Of a stretch of 48,372 bases of DNA, positions 25,959 to 34,699 are shown piece after piece (the stretch's first letter is position 1; each line of letters opens with the position of its first letter). Below the pieces are notes generated by a model that was not told the DNA's origin, ran no database searches, and saw nothing but the letters and a program-made list of their open reading frames with translations. This stretch comes from Desulfobacterales bacterium (GTDB taxonomy: Bacteria > Desulfobacterota > Desulfobacteria > Desulfobacterales > JADGBH01), in the NCBI GenBank assembly GCA_015231595.1, contig JADGBH010000032.1, forward strand, positions 1 to 48,372, given 5' to 3'. Both the position numbers and the translations under genes were made by a program.

Positions 25959-26313
25959 TCTTTTTTTCTTTTCCTTGAACTTTATATTCAATTGAAGATT
26001 TATTTGGAAATCCATTACCATTAAAAACTAAAGCAAAATTTGAAAATTCAATATATTTAAAATTTATTTTTATTTCTTTTTCTTTAATTTTAAGATTTCG
26101 TCCATTACCAACAAGCGTATAAGCTGTCTGCCTAAAAAAAGCTCGCATTTTTACTTCATTAAGAATATCAGTTAATCTTCTCTCTTCAGCATGGGAACAA
26201 ACTTTATCATAGCTTCGAACAATAGCTGGAAAAACTATTGATGCGCCTAAAGTAAAGATAACCATTACAACTAATATTTCTATTAAAGTAAATCCACTTG
26301 ATTTAAACCGCAT
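25945..26313 (-). CDS. gspH: Type II secretion minor pseudopilin GspH-like
   Basis: 122 residues. A 7-residue leader MRFKSSG precedes FTLIEILVVMVIFTLG, the class III prepilin signal with Glu at +5. The short body (VKMRAFFRQTAYTLVGNGRNLKIKEKEIKI) resembles the GspH head. It could alternatively be the major pseudopilin GspG, but it lacks the GspG signature segment with a conserved Pro-rich, calcium-binding end. Its start overlaps the end of the Wzz-like gene by 11 bases. Confidence 0.75.
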   Translation of the reverse strand: MRFKSSGFTLIEILVVMVIFTLGASIVFPAIVRSYDKVCSHAEERRLTDILNEVKMRAFFRQTAYTLVGNGRNLKIKEKEIKINFKYIEFSNFALVFNGNGFPNKSSIEYKVQGKEKKIEVL

Positions 26314-27529
26314 TTCCGTCAGTCTTTACTCTATTTTTAAAATCTTTAAATTTTGAAGATTTTATAAAATCAAATAAAAATACTAATATAGCTCCCAAAA
26401 ATAAACCGCCTAATGCTCCTAAAACAAGCATTGCTTTTAATTTTGGCTTGATATGCCGTATAGGCGGCACAGCCCAATCAAGTATATTTATTGTAGGCAT
26501 ATCTTTAGCTTCATCAAGTTTAGCTTGTTCGGATTGAGTATAAAGCATAGATACAACAGCTGCCTTAGCCTTATTTTTAGCGAGAAGTTTACTTTCTTCA
26601 AAATTTAAATAAGGAATCTTTGTTAAAGGAATATAGAATTCTAAACCTTTTTCATTTTTGATTGGTACTGATTTTTCATTGGAATAAACAAGCCTATCAA
26701 TATTCTTTTGTAAAGCCTCCATTTTAGCGTTCAACTGCTCGATCTCAATATGAGCGCCCCCATAAAATTGTTCTTTAGCTGCTTTTTCTATTTCAATCTC
26801 CACCCTTTGGGATTCTAATCCAGCTAAAACGTCTAAAGTTGAATTTGTCTGTTTTGATATTGAAATAGCTCTATTATTTTCTTGAAATGCTTGGAATTCA
26901 GCTTGAGCAGCCTCTTGTTCTTTTTCAGCATTTTCAAGTCTTTTTTCAATATATTTTCTAAGTCTTTGGGCGGAAGTAATTGAAACCTCTCGGTTATAAT
27001 TATCAAGTTCATATATATACGCGTTCGCAATATCTTTACACATATAGCGGTCACTAACATCTACAATTATAGAAATTGTAGGCTCTTTTGCCGGTTTTTG
27101 AACTACAATAGAATTAAGAAGATTATCAATTGCAATTTCTTCATTTTTTTTATCTATGCCCATTAAATAGAAATAATTATATCTTTTTAAAACATTTCTC
27201 GCTAATTCGCGGCTTTTAAGAATGCTTTCATAAACAGCTGATGAAGTACCTTCTCCTCCAAGTCCTGCAAAACCAAACTGAGTTAAAAACGCGGCCTTTA
27301 ATTCACCACCGCCAGCGTTTTCCTTAATTTCAGGAAGAAGCACAGATGTTGCCCTATAAATTTTAGTGGAAGTAACTCCTACTATCCCTGTTAAAACAAC
27401 TACACAAAAAGTAAATGCTATAAGAAATTTCCAATATTTATATACAGGCAGTATGAGATCAAAAAGACCTACTTCATCACTCCCTTTTGTCATTTTAAGA
27501 GAATCCATTTGATTTAAAGGTGAATTCAT
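26303..27529 (-). CDS. Wzz-like polysaccharide co-polymerase (chain-length determinant family)
   Basis: 408 residues. Membrane segment 1 lies near 34-56, with a large periplasmic region rich in coiled coil (about 190-290). Near the end is the Pro-rich motif AVPPIRHIKPK before membrane segment 2 (about 366-388) and a short basic tail. No Walker motifs of a fused tyrosine kinase are present. Such proteins set the length of O-antigen or exopolysaccharide chains in the inner membrane. The gene lies between gspF and gspH, where gspG usually is, and overlaps gspH, so it is co-translated with secretion genes. Confidence 0.85.
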   Translation of the reverse strand: MNSPLNQMDSLKMTKGSDEVGLFDLILPVYKYWKFLIAFTFCVVVLTGIVGVTSTKIYRATSVLLPEIKENAGGGELKAAFLTQFGFAGLGGEGTSSAVYESILKSRELARNVLKRYNYFYLMGIDKKNEEIAIDNLLNSIVVQKPAKEPTISIIVDVSDRYMCKDIANAYIYELDNYNREVSITSAQRLRKYIEKRLENAEKEQEAAQAEFQAFQENNRAISISKQTNSTLDVLAGLESQRVEIEIEKAAKEQFYGGAHIEIEQLNAKMEALQKNIDRLVYSNEKSVPIKNEKGLEFYIPLTKIPYLNFEESKLLAKNKAKAAVVSMLYTQSEQAKLDEAKDMPTINILDWAVPPIRHIKPKLKAMLVLGALGGLFLGAILVFLFDFIKSSKFKDFKNRVKTDGNAV

Positions 27530-27692
27530 TGCTACTCCTCAATATTTGTATATATTCCTAAAAAAGAATATATACAAGTTATCTAACTATGACTAAGGCT
27601 AAAATTAATAAGCCTAAAAATTTTAAGCATTTATATATATTCTATTTCAGGAATATATTGTTCTATTTAATCCATATTTCCTAATTTAATTT

Positions 27693-27762
27693 AGCATCCT
27701 TCATAATGTAGCGCTTTTGTAGGAATCCTGTATTAAAAGTATAAACTAAAAATGAAGGCGGA
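27693..27762. repeat. Short copy of the palindromic element family (E4)
   Basis: About 70 bp. One end is GCATCCTTCATAATGTAG, matching the E1 left tail. The other is AAAGTATAAACTAAAAATGA then AGGCGGAC, matching the right tail. The long core hairpin is lost and only GGAATCC remains. It sits in the 273-bp gap between gspF and the Wzz-like gene, a possible promoter region for the downstream part of the operon. Confidence 0.65.
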
Positions 27763-27802
27763 CTTTAACATTAAAGATTTTGTTAATCAATATATTTGAT
27801 TC

Positions 27803-29014
27803 CTAAAAATTTATATCATTTATTGAAACCATACTCAAAAGCATAAGAACTACTATGGATCCAACTATTAGTCCCATGATTATTATCATTAGCGGCTCAA
27901 GTATTGTAACAAGTCTTAAAACTGCATTTTCATAATCCAATCGCAATCTATCTTCCATTTCTCCGAATATTTCAGCAAGTTTTCCACTTTGTTCCCCTAC
28001 TTCAATTAAGCCGTCAAAGGTGCTAACTATAAAATTAGTCTTATTAATCGCATCGCTTAACTTTTTACCCTGTCTAACCTCATTTTTTACATTTACAAGT
28101 CTTTTCTTGAAAAAAATATTTCCAACAGAGTTAGCAGCAAAATCAAGGGCATCGGACAAGAGAACCCCTCTCCTTAAAAGTATAGCAAGGGAAGATGAAT
28201 AGTGTAAATTCTCTAATATAATTACAAGATTATTAACAATGGGTATTTTCAAACTAACGGCATCTAAAGCTTTTTTAAACCATTTTTTTTCCTTAAATTT
28301 TATAATCAAAAAAACAAAAAAAATAATGCCCATAAAAATAAAAATCTGATATTGCCTGAAAAAACTGCTTGATGACAATAATAACTGAGTATAACCTGGA
28401 ATAGAATCCATGCCTTCAAAAAGAGTAGAAAGCTTTGGAACGATAAAATTTAGGATAAATAAAACAGAAAGAACGCATACTAAAAAAATTATAGAAGGAT
28501 AAATCATTGCTTGCTTTGTTTTAGCATTTATCTTTCTTCTAAAAACTAAATTATTCGCAATCTCTGAAAACGATCCTGCTAAATGGCCTGTAGCTTCACC
28601 AATCCTAACTATGCTAACATATAAAGGATCAAAAATATCCAAATGTTTTTCAAGAGCTATTGACAAAACGGTACCCTTCCTAACCTCATCGGATATTTCA
28701 GATACAACTTTTTTAAGCCGTTTATTCTCTATATTTTTTTTTGAAAGTTCAAGGGCTTTGTCAATCTTTATACCGTTTTTCAAAAGAATAGATATTTTTG
28801 AAAAAAATAATTCAATATCTGAAAGACTTGGTTTTTTTTTAAATATAAAAACCTCAGTTAGTTTTTCCTGCTTTCGATTAATCTTGTCTATCTTAACTGG
28901 TATAAAACCAAGTTCTTTTATTTTGAATTTAGCGGAATCTATGCTGATAGCAGGTATTTTCCCTTCTTGAAGAGTTCCTGCATTGTCATAAGCTCGATAA
29001 AAAAAATATTCCAT
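27803..29014 (-). CDS. gspF: Type II secretion inner-membrane platform protein GspF
   Basis: 403 residues. The N-terminus (YRAYDNAGTLQEGKI) and two repeated GspF domains are visible. IVRIGEATGHLAGSF in the first and LIEVGEQSGKLAEIF in the second are the family hallmark. Membrane segments lie near 170-190, 215-240 and 375-398. It interacts with GspE and GspL to drive pseudopilus assembly. It precedes the Wzz-like gene by 273 bases, so expression downstream may have a second promoter. Confidence 0.93.
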   Translation of the reverse strand: MEYFFYRAYDNAGTLQEGKIPAISIDSAKFKIKELGFIPVKIDKINRKQEKLTEVFIFKKKPSLSDIELFFSKISILLKNGIKIDKALELSKKNIENKRLKKVVSEISDEVRKGTVLSIALEKHLDIFDPLYVSIVRIGEATGHLAGSFSEIANNLVFRRKINAKTKQAMIYPSIIFLVCVLSVLFILNFIVPKLSTLFEGMDSIPGYTQLLLSSSSFFRQYQIFIFMGIIFFVFLIIKFKEKKWFKKALDAVSLKIPIVNNLVIILENLHYSSSLAILLRRGVLLSDALDFAANSVGNIFFKKRLVNVKNEVRQGKKLSDAINKTNFIVSTFDGLIEVGEQSGKLAEIFGEMEDRLRLDYENAVLRLVTILEPLMIIIMGLIVGSIVVLMLLSMVSINDINF

Positions 29015-29057
29015 AATCTAAAATTTGAATACATTTGTAATGTTAATTTTTAGGTTG

Positions 29058-29654
29058 CTATAGTAAAGAAACTATCTTTTTTGATGTGTATTCTCCAGTA
29101 TCCGCGATTCCATCTATCGGTAAAAACGATAAAACGTTATTTGAAAAAAGACAAGTTGCTGACGCTGGAAATTCATCGTCAGGAAGATAAAAAATATAGC
29201 AAAGGGAAATTTTAGGAAGAGGCTTAACCAAAAAAGAAAAATCCCCCATTGAATAACTTTTTCCTTCAAATTTTTTTAAAATTTTTTCTTTAGAATTTTT
29301 TATTTTTTCCACGTACGGAACAAGAATTTTTTCAGTATGGCTGACAAATGCTCCAGCATAAGGTGCACTATTAGGCAAATCTTTATAAGCTTTCAAAGGT
29401 TCAATTAATGCTTCTTCAGAACAAGCATTAAGACAATAAAGGGAAATAATAATTCCCAATGCTCCCCATTGAAAACTACCATCCAAAGATATGCCTTCAG
29501 GGCTTATTTCGCATTCTTCTCCAAATGCTGTAAAAATAAAATTACCATTTTCTTTTCTATTGCACGGTAATTTTGATTCAAAAGAAGAAGGTAATTTATT
29601 GTAAAGTTGCTCTAAATTATTCCTAACTATTTTTCCATAATTATCTTCGCTCAT
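29058..29654 (-). CDS. DUF3786 family protein
   Basis: About 198 residues, soluble, no membrane segment. The C-terminal segment with PLPKISLCYIFYLPDDEFP, ATCLFSNNVLSFLPIDGIAD and TGEYTSKKIVSLL is the DUF3786 pattern, common in anaerobes and sometimes found with corrinoid-type proteins. The role is unknown. ATG at 29654 has GAGGA seven bases upstream and is preferred over the upstream GTG at 29687. It lies 43 bases before gspF and may share its transcript. Confidence 0.75.
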   Translation of the reverse strand: MSEDNYGKIVRNNLEQLYNKLPSSFESKLPCNRKENGNFIFTAFGEECEISPEGISLDGSFQWGALGIIISLYCLNACSEEALIEPLKAYKDLPNSAPYAGAFVSHTEKILVPYVEKIKNSKEKILKKFEGKSYSMGDFSFLVKPLPKISLCYIFYLPDDEFPASATCLFSNNVLSFLPIDGIADTGEYTSKKIVSLL

Positions 29655-29775
29655 TGTAAAATCCTCAAATTCAATATCATTTTTCACAATATACTGACAC
29701 GCTATTCAGACGACTAAGGCCAAAATAACAGGTTAATTCAATTTTTAATACCTAAAAATAGAAACGGTGCGTCAT

Positions 29776-30129
29776 TTATTTTAAAATTCTAATGTTTCGA
29801 TTTTTTAATCGCCACTCATCAAATTCTTCGATTTGATTAAGAAGATCTCTGCATTCAGCTCTTAAAAATCTCGCATCGCCCGATTGGGAAGGGTCAATAT
29901 TTTTATAAAAATAATTATAAAAAATTGTTCCCTCCCCCATCGCATCAAATAAATTAATCAGTTCATTCGATAAAGGATAATATTCACTAATATCAACTAC
30001 TTCAAAAACAATACGCCTAAGCAAACATTTTATCTCTCTATATTCTTTCGAATACTGTAATACAGCCTTTTCAGTTATAAAAAAAGACTCAATTCTTTTT
30101 TTTAAAAGTTCATCGACTGTTAAATGCAT
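29776..30129 (-). CDS. Hypothetical helical protein
   Basis: 117 residues, strongly charged and predicted all-helical by composition, with Arg- and Glu-rich ends and no signal, membrane segment or metal motif. I do not recognise a family. It begins nine bases after the flavodoxin-like gene stop, so the two are probably co-transcribed. Confidence 0.55.
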   Translation of the reverse strand: MHLTVDELLKKRIESFFITEKAVLQYSKEYREIKCLLRRIVFEVVDISEYYPLSNELINLFDAMGEGTIFYNYFYKNIDPSQSGDARFLRAECRDLLNQIEEFDEWRLKNRNIRILK

Positions 30130-30138
30130 AAATTCAGA

Positions 30139-30633
30139 TTAACAACAAGTGCAAGAAAAAAGTTTTTTCGCTGTTTCAGCAACTCTTTTACCAAGCTTTG
30201 CGGCATTTTCTTCAGTTTTAGCATCAGGAGCACCAACGCAGGCTACTCCATAATGACCTGTAGCAGATAGAGGATCTCCAACTATTATCATGCCATAAAT
30301 CAATAATGCCTGAATAATAGACATCATAGTAGTTTCTTTGCCGCCAGTAGCATCCCCTGAAGTAGCAAAAGTAGCACCAACTTTGCCTTCCATTTTTTTA
30401 CGAGTGCCTATACAATCGTCAAATACTTTTTTAAGTTCAGCAGCCATACCTCCAAAATAAACTGGAGAACCCGCTATAATTCCGTTGCTATTTTCAAAAT
30501 CTGCATTTGTAACCTCACTTGCTTTTTTTATCACACAATCAACTCCTTCAACTTCTTTTACCCCTTTTGCAATAGCTTCAGCAAGTTTTCTTGTGTTTCC
30601 GCCTTTCGAATAATAAAAAACTAAAATTTGCAT
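30139..30633 (-). CDS. Flavodoxin-like / NADPH-dependent FMN reductase family protein
   Basis: 164 residues. The FMN phosphate loop is YYSKGGNTRKLAEAI (residues 7-21). GIIAGSPVYFGGMAAELKKVFDD and GKVGATFATSGDATGGKETTMMSIIQALLIYGM match WrbA/flavodoxin-type isoalloxazine loops, with GHYGVACVGAPD near the end. The protein ends in CTCC, an unusual cysteine tail that might be redox active. It is expected to transfer electrons using FMN; the partner is unknown. A strong ribosome site (AAGGAGGAG) precedes the ATG. Confidence 0.87.
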   Translation of the reverse strand: MQILVFYYSKGGNTRKLAEAIAKGVKEVEGVDCVIKKASEVTNADFENSNGIIAGSPVYFGGMAAELKKVFDDCIGTRKKMEGKVGATFATSGDATGGKETTMMSIIQALLIYGMIIVGDPLSATGHYGVACVGAPDAKTEENAAKLGKRVAETAKKLFSCTCC

Positions 30634-30663
30634 TTTTTTACTCCTCCTTGAAATTAATCAGAA

Positions 30664-30903
30664 TTATCCAAATAATAATTCTTCAATTTCTTTATTGGTA
30701 AATTTTAACTGTTTAAAAACTCTCTTACAATAAATTGGATCAAGTGACTTTTTTCCCATTTGAACTGGAGCGGAATATTTCTTATTTTCAAATATTCTTG
30801 TATAAATAGCGTGATCAGTTGAACCTTGCCGAACAAACATAGCTCCGCCTTTCTCAAGAATTCTGATAAACGTCTGACTTGACATAGAAGGCACATTAAG
30901 CAT
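30664..30903 (-). CDS. hicA: HicA-family mRNA interferase toxin
   Basis: About 79 residues from ATG 30903. The dsRBD-like HicA fold is shown by SSQTFIRILEKGGAMFVRQGSTDHAIYTR with the catalytic-type His, a VQMGKKSLDPIYCKRVFKQL helix, and KEIEELL at the end. ATG 30903 overlaps the hicB stop by 8 bases; a longer reading from 30927 adds eight residues that only cover hicB. Expected to cleave mRNA when unbound by HicB. Confidence 0.78.
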   Translation of the reverse strand: MLNVPSMSSQTFIRILEKGGAMFVRQGSTDHAIYTRIFENKKYSAPVQMGKKSLDPIYCKRVFKQLKFTNKEIEELLFG

Positions 30904-31195
30904 ATGCTGGAACCTCATGAACTTCAAAAGGATTTAAAATCAATTTTTCATCCTTTAAACTCCACCAATCAGGCATTGTATCTTTAAGAAATTCAATCAA
31001 CTCTTCAATATCAATAGGAGCTACAATTGTATCAGGATTTTCTTCAATATGTTTTAAATACAGATTTATAGCATCTTTCAAGTTATTTTCAACTTCTACA
31101 AGAGTATCTCCGCATGCTGAAATATTGAGTTCTAAACAAATTGCAACATATTGTAACTTACTTTTTCTTACGATCACAGTATAAGGCGTTTTCAT
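30896..31195 (-). CDS. hicB: HicB-family antitoxin
   Basis: 99 residues. The partial RNase H-like HicB fold is seen in YTVIVRKSKLQYVAICLELNISACGDTLVEVENNLKDAINLYL. The C-terminal region has no clear helix-turn-helix, so autoregulation may be weak or use another surface. It precedes hicA and overlaps it by 8 bases. It lies 22 bases after trpA on the same strand, so the pair could be read from the trp transcript. Confidence 0.78.
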   Translation of the reverse strand: MKTPYTVIVRKSKLQYVAICLELNISACGDTLVEVENNLKDAINLYLKHIEENPDTIVAPIDIEELIEFLKDTMPDWWSLKDEKLILNPFEVHEVPAYA

Positions 31196-31217
31196 TTATA
31201 ATTTTCCTAATTATAGA

Positions 31218-32015
31218 TTAAATCTTTGTCGCCATTTTATATTCAGATACTCTTTTCCCGATTATTGAAGAAATATCTGAAGCATTTATATTTTCTTCTA
31301 TTAATCTTTCAAACGCGCTTCCTATAACAATTCCATCCGCAAAAGAGGCAATATCTTTTACATCTTCAGGGGTTGATACTCCGAACCCTACACAAACAGG
31401 TAACGTAGTAAAAGATTTCAAAAGTTCAATCTGTTCCTTTATAGAACCCGTCTCTAAGCCAGCACTCCCTGTAACGCCTGTCTTAGAAACCATATAAATA
31501 AATCCTGACGCTGAATCAGCTATATATTTCATACGGTCATTAGGCGTAGTGGGAGCTATAAGTCTTATTAAAGCTAAATCATTTGCTGGCCATTTATCTG
31601 TTAATTCCTTAGACTCTTCAGGAGGAAGATCAACTATTAATACTCCATCTGCTCCACATTTAATAGCTTCATTGTAAAAATTTTCCGCTCCAATTGAATG
31701 AATAGGATTATAATAGCTGAATAATATAATTGGCACATCTGATACTGATCGGATATCCTTTGCCATATCAAAAACAGTTTTAATAGTCACACCTTTTTTT
31801 AAAGCTCTTGATGACGATCTCTGTATAACTGGGCCATCTGCTGTTGGATCAGAGAATGGAATTCCAAGCTCTAAAATATCAATTCCGGATTTACACATTT
31901 CTTTTATTATGCTCAATGAAGCTGAAATATCTGGATCTCCAGCGGTTACAAAACCTATAAGGGCTTTTTCATTTTTTTGTTTCAATATTTCAAATCTATT
32001 AGAAATTCTATCCAT
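31218..32015 (-). CDS. trpA: Tryptophan synthase alpha subunit
   Basis: 265 residues from ATG 32015. Catalytic E49 (DILELG) and D60 (SDPTADGP) fall at the same numbers as in the enterobacterial enzyme. Phosphate-binding loops GVTGSAG and GFGVSTPEDV, and IVIGSAFE near the end, are present. It cleaves indole-3-glycerol phosphate to indole, which passes to TrpB. A longer reading from 32099 only covers trpB coding sequence. The ATG follows the trpB TAA after a single base. Confidence 0.96.
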   Translation of the reverse strand: MDRISNRFEILKQKNEKALIGFVTAGDPDISASLSIIKEMCKSGIDILELGIPFSDPTADGPVIQRSSSRALKKGVTIKTVFDMAKDIRSVSDVPIILFSYYNPIHSIGAENFYNEAIKCGADGVLIVDLPPEESKELTDKWPANDLALIRLIAPTTPNDRMKYIADSASGFIYMVSKTGVTGSAGLETGSIKEQIELLKSFTTLPVCVGFGVSTPEDVKDIASFADGIVIGSAFERLIEENINASDISSIIGKRVSEYKMATKI

Positions 32016-32016
32016 T

Positions 32017-33234
32017 TTATTCACAAGCTCCTTTTGATTGCAAATGGGAAAAAATAATTCCCAAGTCTTTATCACCTCTTCCGGATAAGTTAACGACAAT
32101 GACCTGACCTTTTCTATTAGGCGCCTCTTTGATAGCTTGCGCTACAGCATGGGAGCTTTCAAGGGCAGGAATTATGCCTTCTAATTTACAAAGTCGTCCA
32201 AATGCGTCAAGAGCTTCATTATCTTCAATTGAAACATATTTAGCGCGTTTAATATCTTTTAAATATGAATGCTCAGGACCTACACCAGGATAATCAAGAC
32301 CTGCAGAAATGGAATGCGCTTCATGAATCTGTCCGTATTTATCCTGCAAAACATAGGATTTTGAACCATGTAAAACTCCAACTGACCCGCAACCTAATGT
32401 AGCGGCATGTTTACCCGTATGAATACCAATACCAGCTGCTTCAACTCCGATTAATTCAACGGATGAATCTCCAATAAACGGATAAAAAAGCCCCATTGCA
32501 TTACTTCCACCACCAACACAGGCAATTAACGCATCTGGAAGACGGCCTAACATTTTCAATATTTGCTCTTTAGTTTCCTCACCTATTATTTTTTGAAAAT
32601 CTCTTACCATAACAGGGTAAGGATGAGGGCCTGCAACAGAACCTATAATATAAAAAGTATCCCTTACAGCGCCTACCCAATAACGCATAGCCTCATTCAT
32701 GGCATCTTTTAAAGTGCATGTCCCTGAAGACACAGGAATAACTTTAGCTCCAAGCAGCCCCATTTTTTTAACATTAGGCGCTTGTCGTTTTATATCTTCT
32801 TCTCCCATAAATATACGACATTCCATTCCGAATAAAGCTGCTGCTGTAGCTGTTGCAACTCCATGCTGACCTGCTCCTGTTTCTGCAATTACCTTTTTTT
32901 TACCCATCCATTTTGCAAGCAAAGCCTGTCCAAGAGTATTATTAATTTTATGAGCTCCCGTATGGGTTAAATCTTCTCTTTTTAAATATATAGCCGCTCC
33001 ATTAATGGATTCACTCAATCTTTTAGCATGAAAAAGCGGGGTTGGCCTTCCAACATATTCGGAAAGAAGAGCATTAAGTTCTTTTTTAAATTCTGGCGTT
33101 TTGCATATTGAAGTATAAGCTTCTTCAAGCTCAATGATTGCAGGCATAAGCGTTTCAGCTATATATCTGCCCCCATATAATCCAAAATGTCCCATTGAGT
33201 CTGGGAGCATATTACTTGTATTTTCTGAATTCAT
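32017..33234 (-). CDS. trpB: Tryptophan synthase beta subunit
   Basis: 405 residues. PLP lysine K96 lies in [31 protein letters not shown], the phosphate loop [24 protein letters not shown] and the C-terminal [10 protein letters not shown] are all conserved. It condenses indole with serine. The start codon shares one base with the trpF stop (TGATG), implying translational coupling. Confidence 0.97.
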   Translation of the reverse strand: MNSENTSNMLPDSMGHFGLYGGRYIAETLMPAIIELEEAYTSICKTPEFKKELNALLSEYVGRPTPLFHAKRLSESINGAAIYLKREDLTHTGAHKINNTLGQALLAKWMGKKKVIAETGAGQHGVATATAAALFGMECRIFMGEEDIKRQAPNVKKMGLLGAKVIPVSSGTCTLKDAMNEAMRYWVGAVRDTFYIIGSVAGPHPYPVMVRDFQKIIGEETKEQILKMLGRLPDALIACVGGGSNAMGLFYPFIGDSSVELIGVEAAGIGIHTGKHAATLGCGSVGVLHGSKSYVLQDKYGQIHEAHSISAGLDYPGVGPEHSYLKDIKRAKYVSIEDNEALDAFGRLCKLEGIIPALESSHAVAQAIKEAPNRKGQVIVVNLSGRGDKDLGIIFSHLQSKGACE

Positions 33235-33890
33235 CAGAATATTCTCCTCAATTTTCTATTAATTTTAATATTTTTTACTTTTTGAATAAAAGACGCGACC
33301 TTTTGAATATTTTTTATGCCATGTTTTATTTCAACTCCAGAACTTACGTCAACAGCATCAGGCATACTTTTTAATACAGCATCTGAAACATTTTCTAACG
33401 AAAGCCCTCCGGCAATTATAAAAGGTTTATCAAAATTTTTAACAAGCTCAAAGTCCCAAGCGATCGCATTTCCACCCGGTAGATTTCCGGTTCCAAGCTC
33501 AATTAAAAAAGATGATGCATTGTATTGATGGGCATCCTTTAAAAACGGAGGTTTCTTTACAAAAAGGCCTTTTATTACTATAAGTCCTTCAGATTTAAGC
33601 CGTTCAATAGTTTCATTAGTTTCGTTTCCATGAAGCTGAACAGCTTTTAACCCGCAATAACTCGATATTTCAAGTATAGACGATATATCTTCGTCAACAA
33701 AAACTCCAACAGTAGAAACATTATCTGGAATACTTTTACAAATTTTTTTTGCAGTTTCTTTATCCACACATCTCGGGCTTTTAGGATAAAAAACAAGACC
33801 AATCGCATCGGCTCCAAGATTGGCGCATTCGCGAGATTCGTCAGGTTTAGTTAAGCCGCATATTTTAACCTGTATATTTTGTAAATCCAT
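33234..33890 (-). CDS. trpF: Phosphoribosylanthranilate isomerase
   Basis: 218 residues, TIM barrel. The catalytic Cys is C11 in [35 protein letters not shown] and [14 protein letters not shown] are conserved. At the position of the usual catalytic Asp (normally in LLD before the GGTG loop) this protein reads [14 protein letters not shown], so Glu131 replaces Asp and the loop is altered. I recall a similar CG-x-LPGGN variant in some deltaproteobacteria, so activity is likely. It has a short basic C-terminal extension. Confidence 0.93.
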   Translation of the reverse strand: MDLQNIQVKICGLTKPDESRECANLGADAIGLVFYPKSPRCVDKETAKKICKSIPDNVSTVGVFVDEDISSILEISSYCGLKAVQLHGNETNETIERLKSEGLIVIKGLFVKKPPFLKDAHQYNASSFLIELGTGNLPGGNAIAWDFELVKNFDKPFIIAGGLSLENVSDAVLKSMPDAVDVSSGVEIKHGIKNIQKVASFIQKVKNIKINRKLRRIF

Positions 33891-33902
33891 AGCATTTTTT
33901 CC

Positions 33903-34694
33903 TTAGCTCCTCTCTAAAAGTGACCTTAAAAAGCTAACCGGCTCATCTGACTTTACAATGCTTTCTCCGATTAAAAAATTCCATATCCCGAATTCTAAAT
34001 TTTTATTAATATCATCTCTACTATGAATCCCGCTTGCTGCGACAGGTATCTGATAATCATCAAGCATTGAAGCTAAATTCATAGCATTTTTAATATCAGT
34101 ATCAAATGAAGAAAGGTTTCTATTATTAATGCCTATCAATTTTGCATTAACTTTCTTAGCAATTATAACATCTTCTTCCGAATAAACTTCAACAAGGGCA
34201 TCAAGATTAAGTTCATCACAAATATTTAAATAATCTTGTAATTGTTCTTGAGAAAGAATTCTCACTATAAGCAAAATTGCATCAGCTCCGATAATCTTTG
34301 ATTCATAAATTTGATACGTAGAGATTATAAAATCTTTTCTTAATACAGGAAGATTAGACGCTCTTTTTGCTTGTTCTAAATCGTCTATAGAACCTTTAAA
34401 ATATTTATTATCCGTAAGCACAGATATAGCTGATGCTCCGCCTTTTTCATAATATGATGCATAAACAGAAGCATCAAGGTCTGGACAAATAATTCCCTTA
34501 GACGGAGATGCTCTTTTTATTTCAGCTATAATATTAATTCCAGAAGAGCCTTTTTTTGCCATAACCTCTAAAAAAGGCCTTTTTTCTTTTATTTTAAATG
34601 CCTCATATTTAATGATATCTTCAGGTAAAATATTCTTTAAACCTTCAACTTCATGCTTTTTATGCTCAACAATCGTTGATAAAAAATCTTTCAT
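33903..34694 (-). CDS. trpC: Indole-3-glycerol phosphate synthase
   Basis: 263 residues. FLSTIVEHKKHEVEGLK start, catalytic AEIKRASPSKG, SVLTDNKYFKGS, LRKDFIIS, ADAILLIVRIL, LVEVYSEED, INNRNLSSFDTD and AASGIHSRDDI follow the family closely. It converts CdRP to indole-3-glycerol phosphate. It is a stand-alone enzyme and not fused to TrpF. Small gaps separate it from trpD (5 bases) and trpF (12 bases). Confidence 0.96.
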   Translation of the reverse strand: MKDFLSTIVEHKKHEVEGLKNILPEDIIKYEAFKIKEKRPFLEVMAKKGSSGINIIAEIKRASPSKGIICPDLDASVYASYYEKGGASAISVLTDNKYFKGSIDDLEQAKRASNLPVLRKDFIISTYQIYESKIIGADAILLIVRILSQEQLQDYLNICDELNLDALVEVYSEEDVIIAKKVNAKLIGINNRNLSSFDTDIKNAMNLASMLDDYQIPVAASGIHSRDDINKNLEFGIWNFLIGESIVKSDEPVSFLRSLLERS

Positions 34695-34699
34695 AGCTA

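Noticed and set aside
25945..26313. gspG assignment for this pseudopilin
   Set aside because: It is short and beta-headed like GspH and lacks the GspG signature segment; gspG may lie elsewhere in the genome.
27693..27762. E4 as an independent full element with target duplication
   Set aside because: The core stem is missing and no flanking direct repeat is visible; it is best seen as a deleted copy.
30705..30896. Alternative 63-codon frame inside hicA
   Set aside because: It lies wholly within hicA in another frame and shows no family features.
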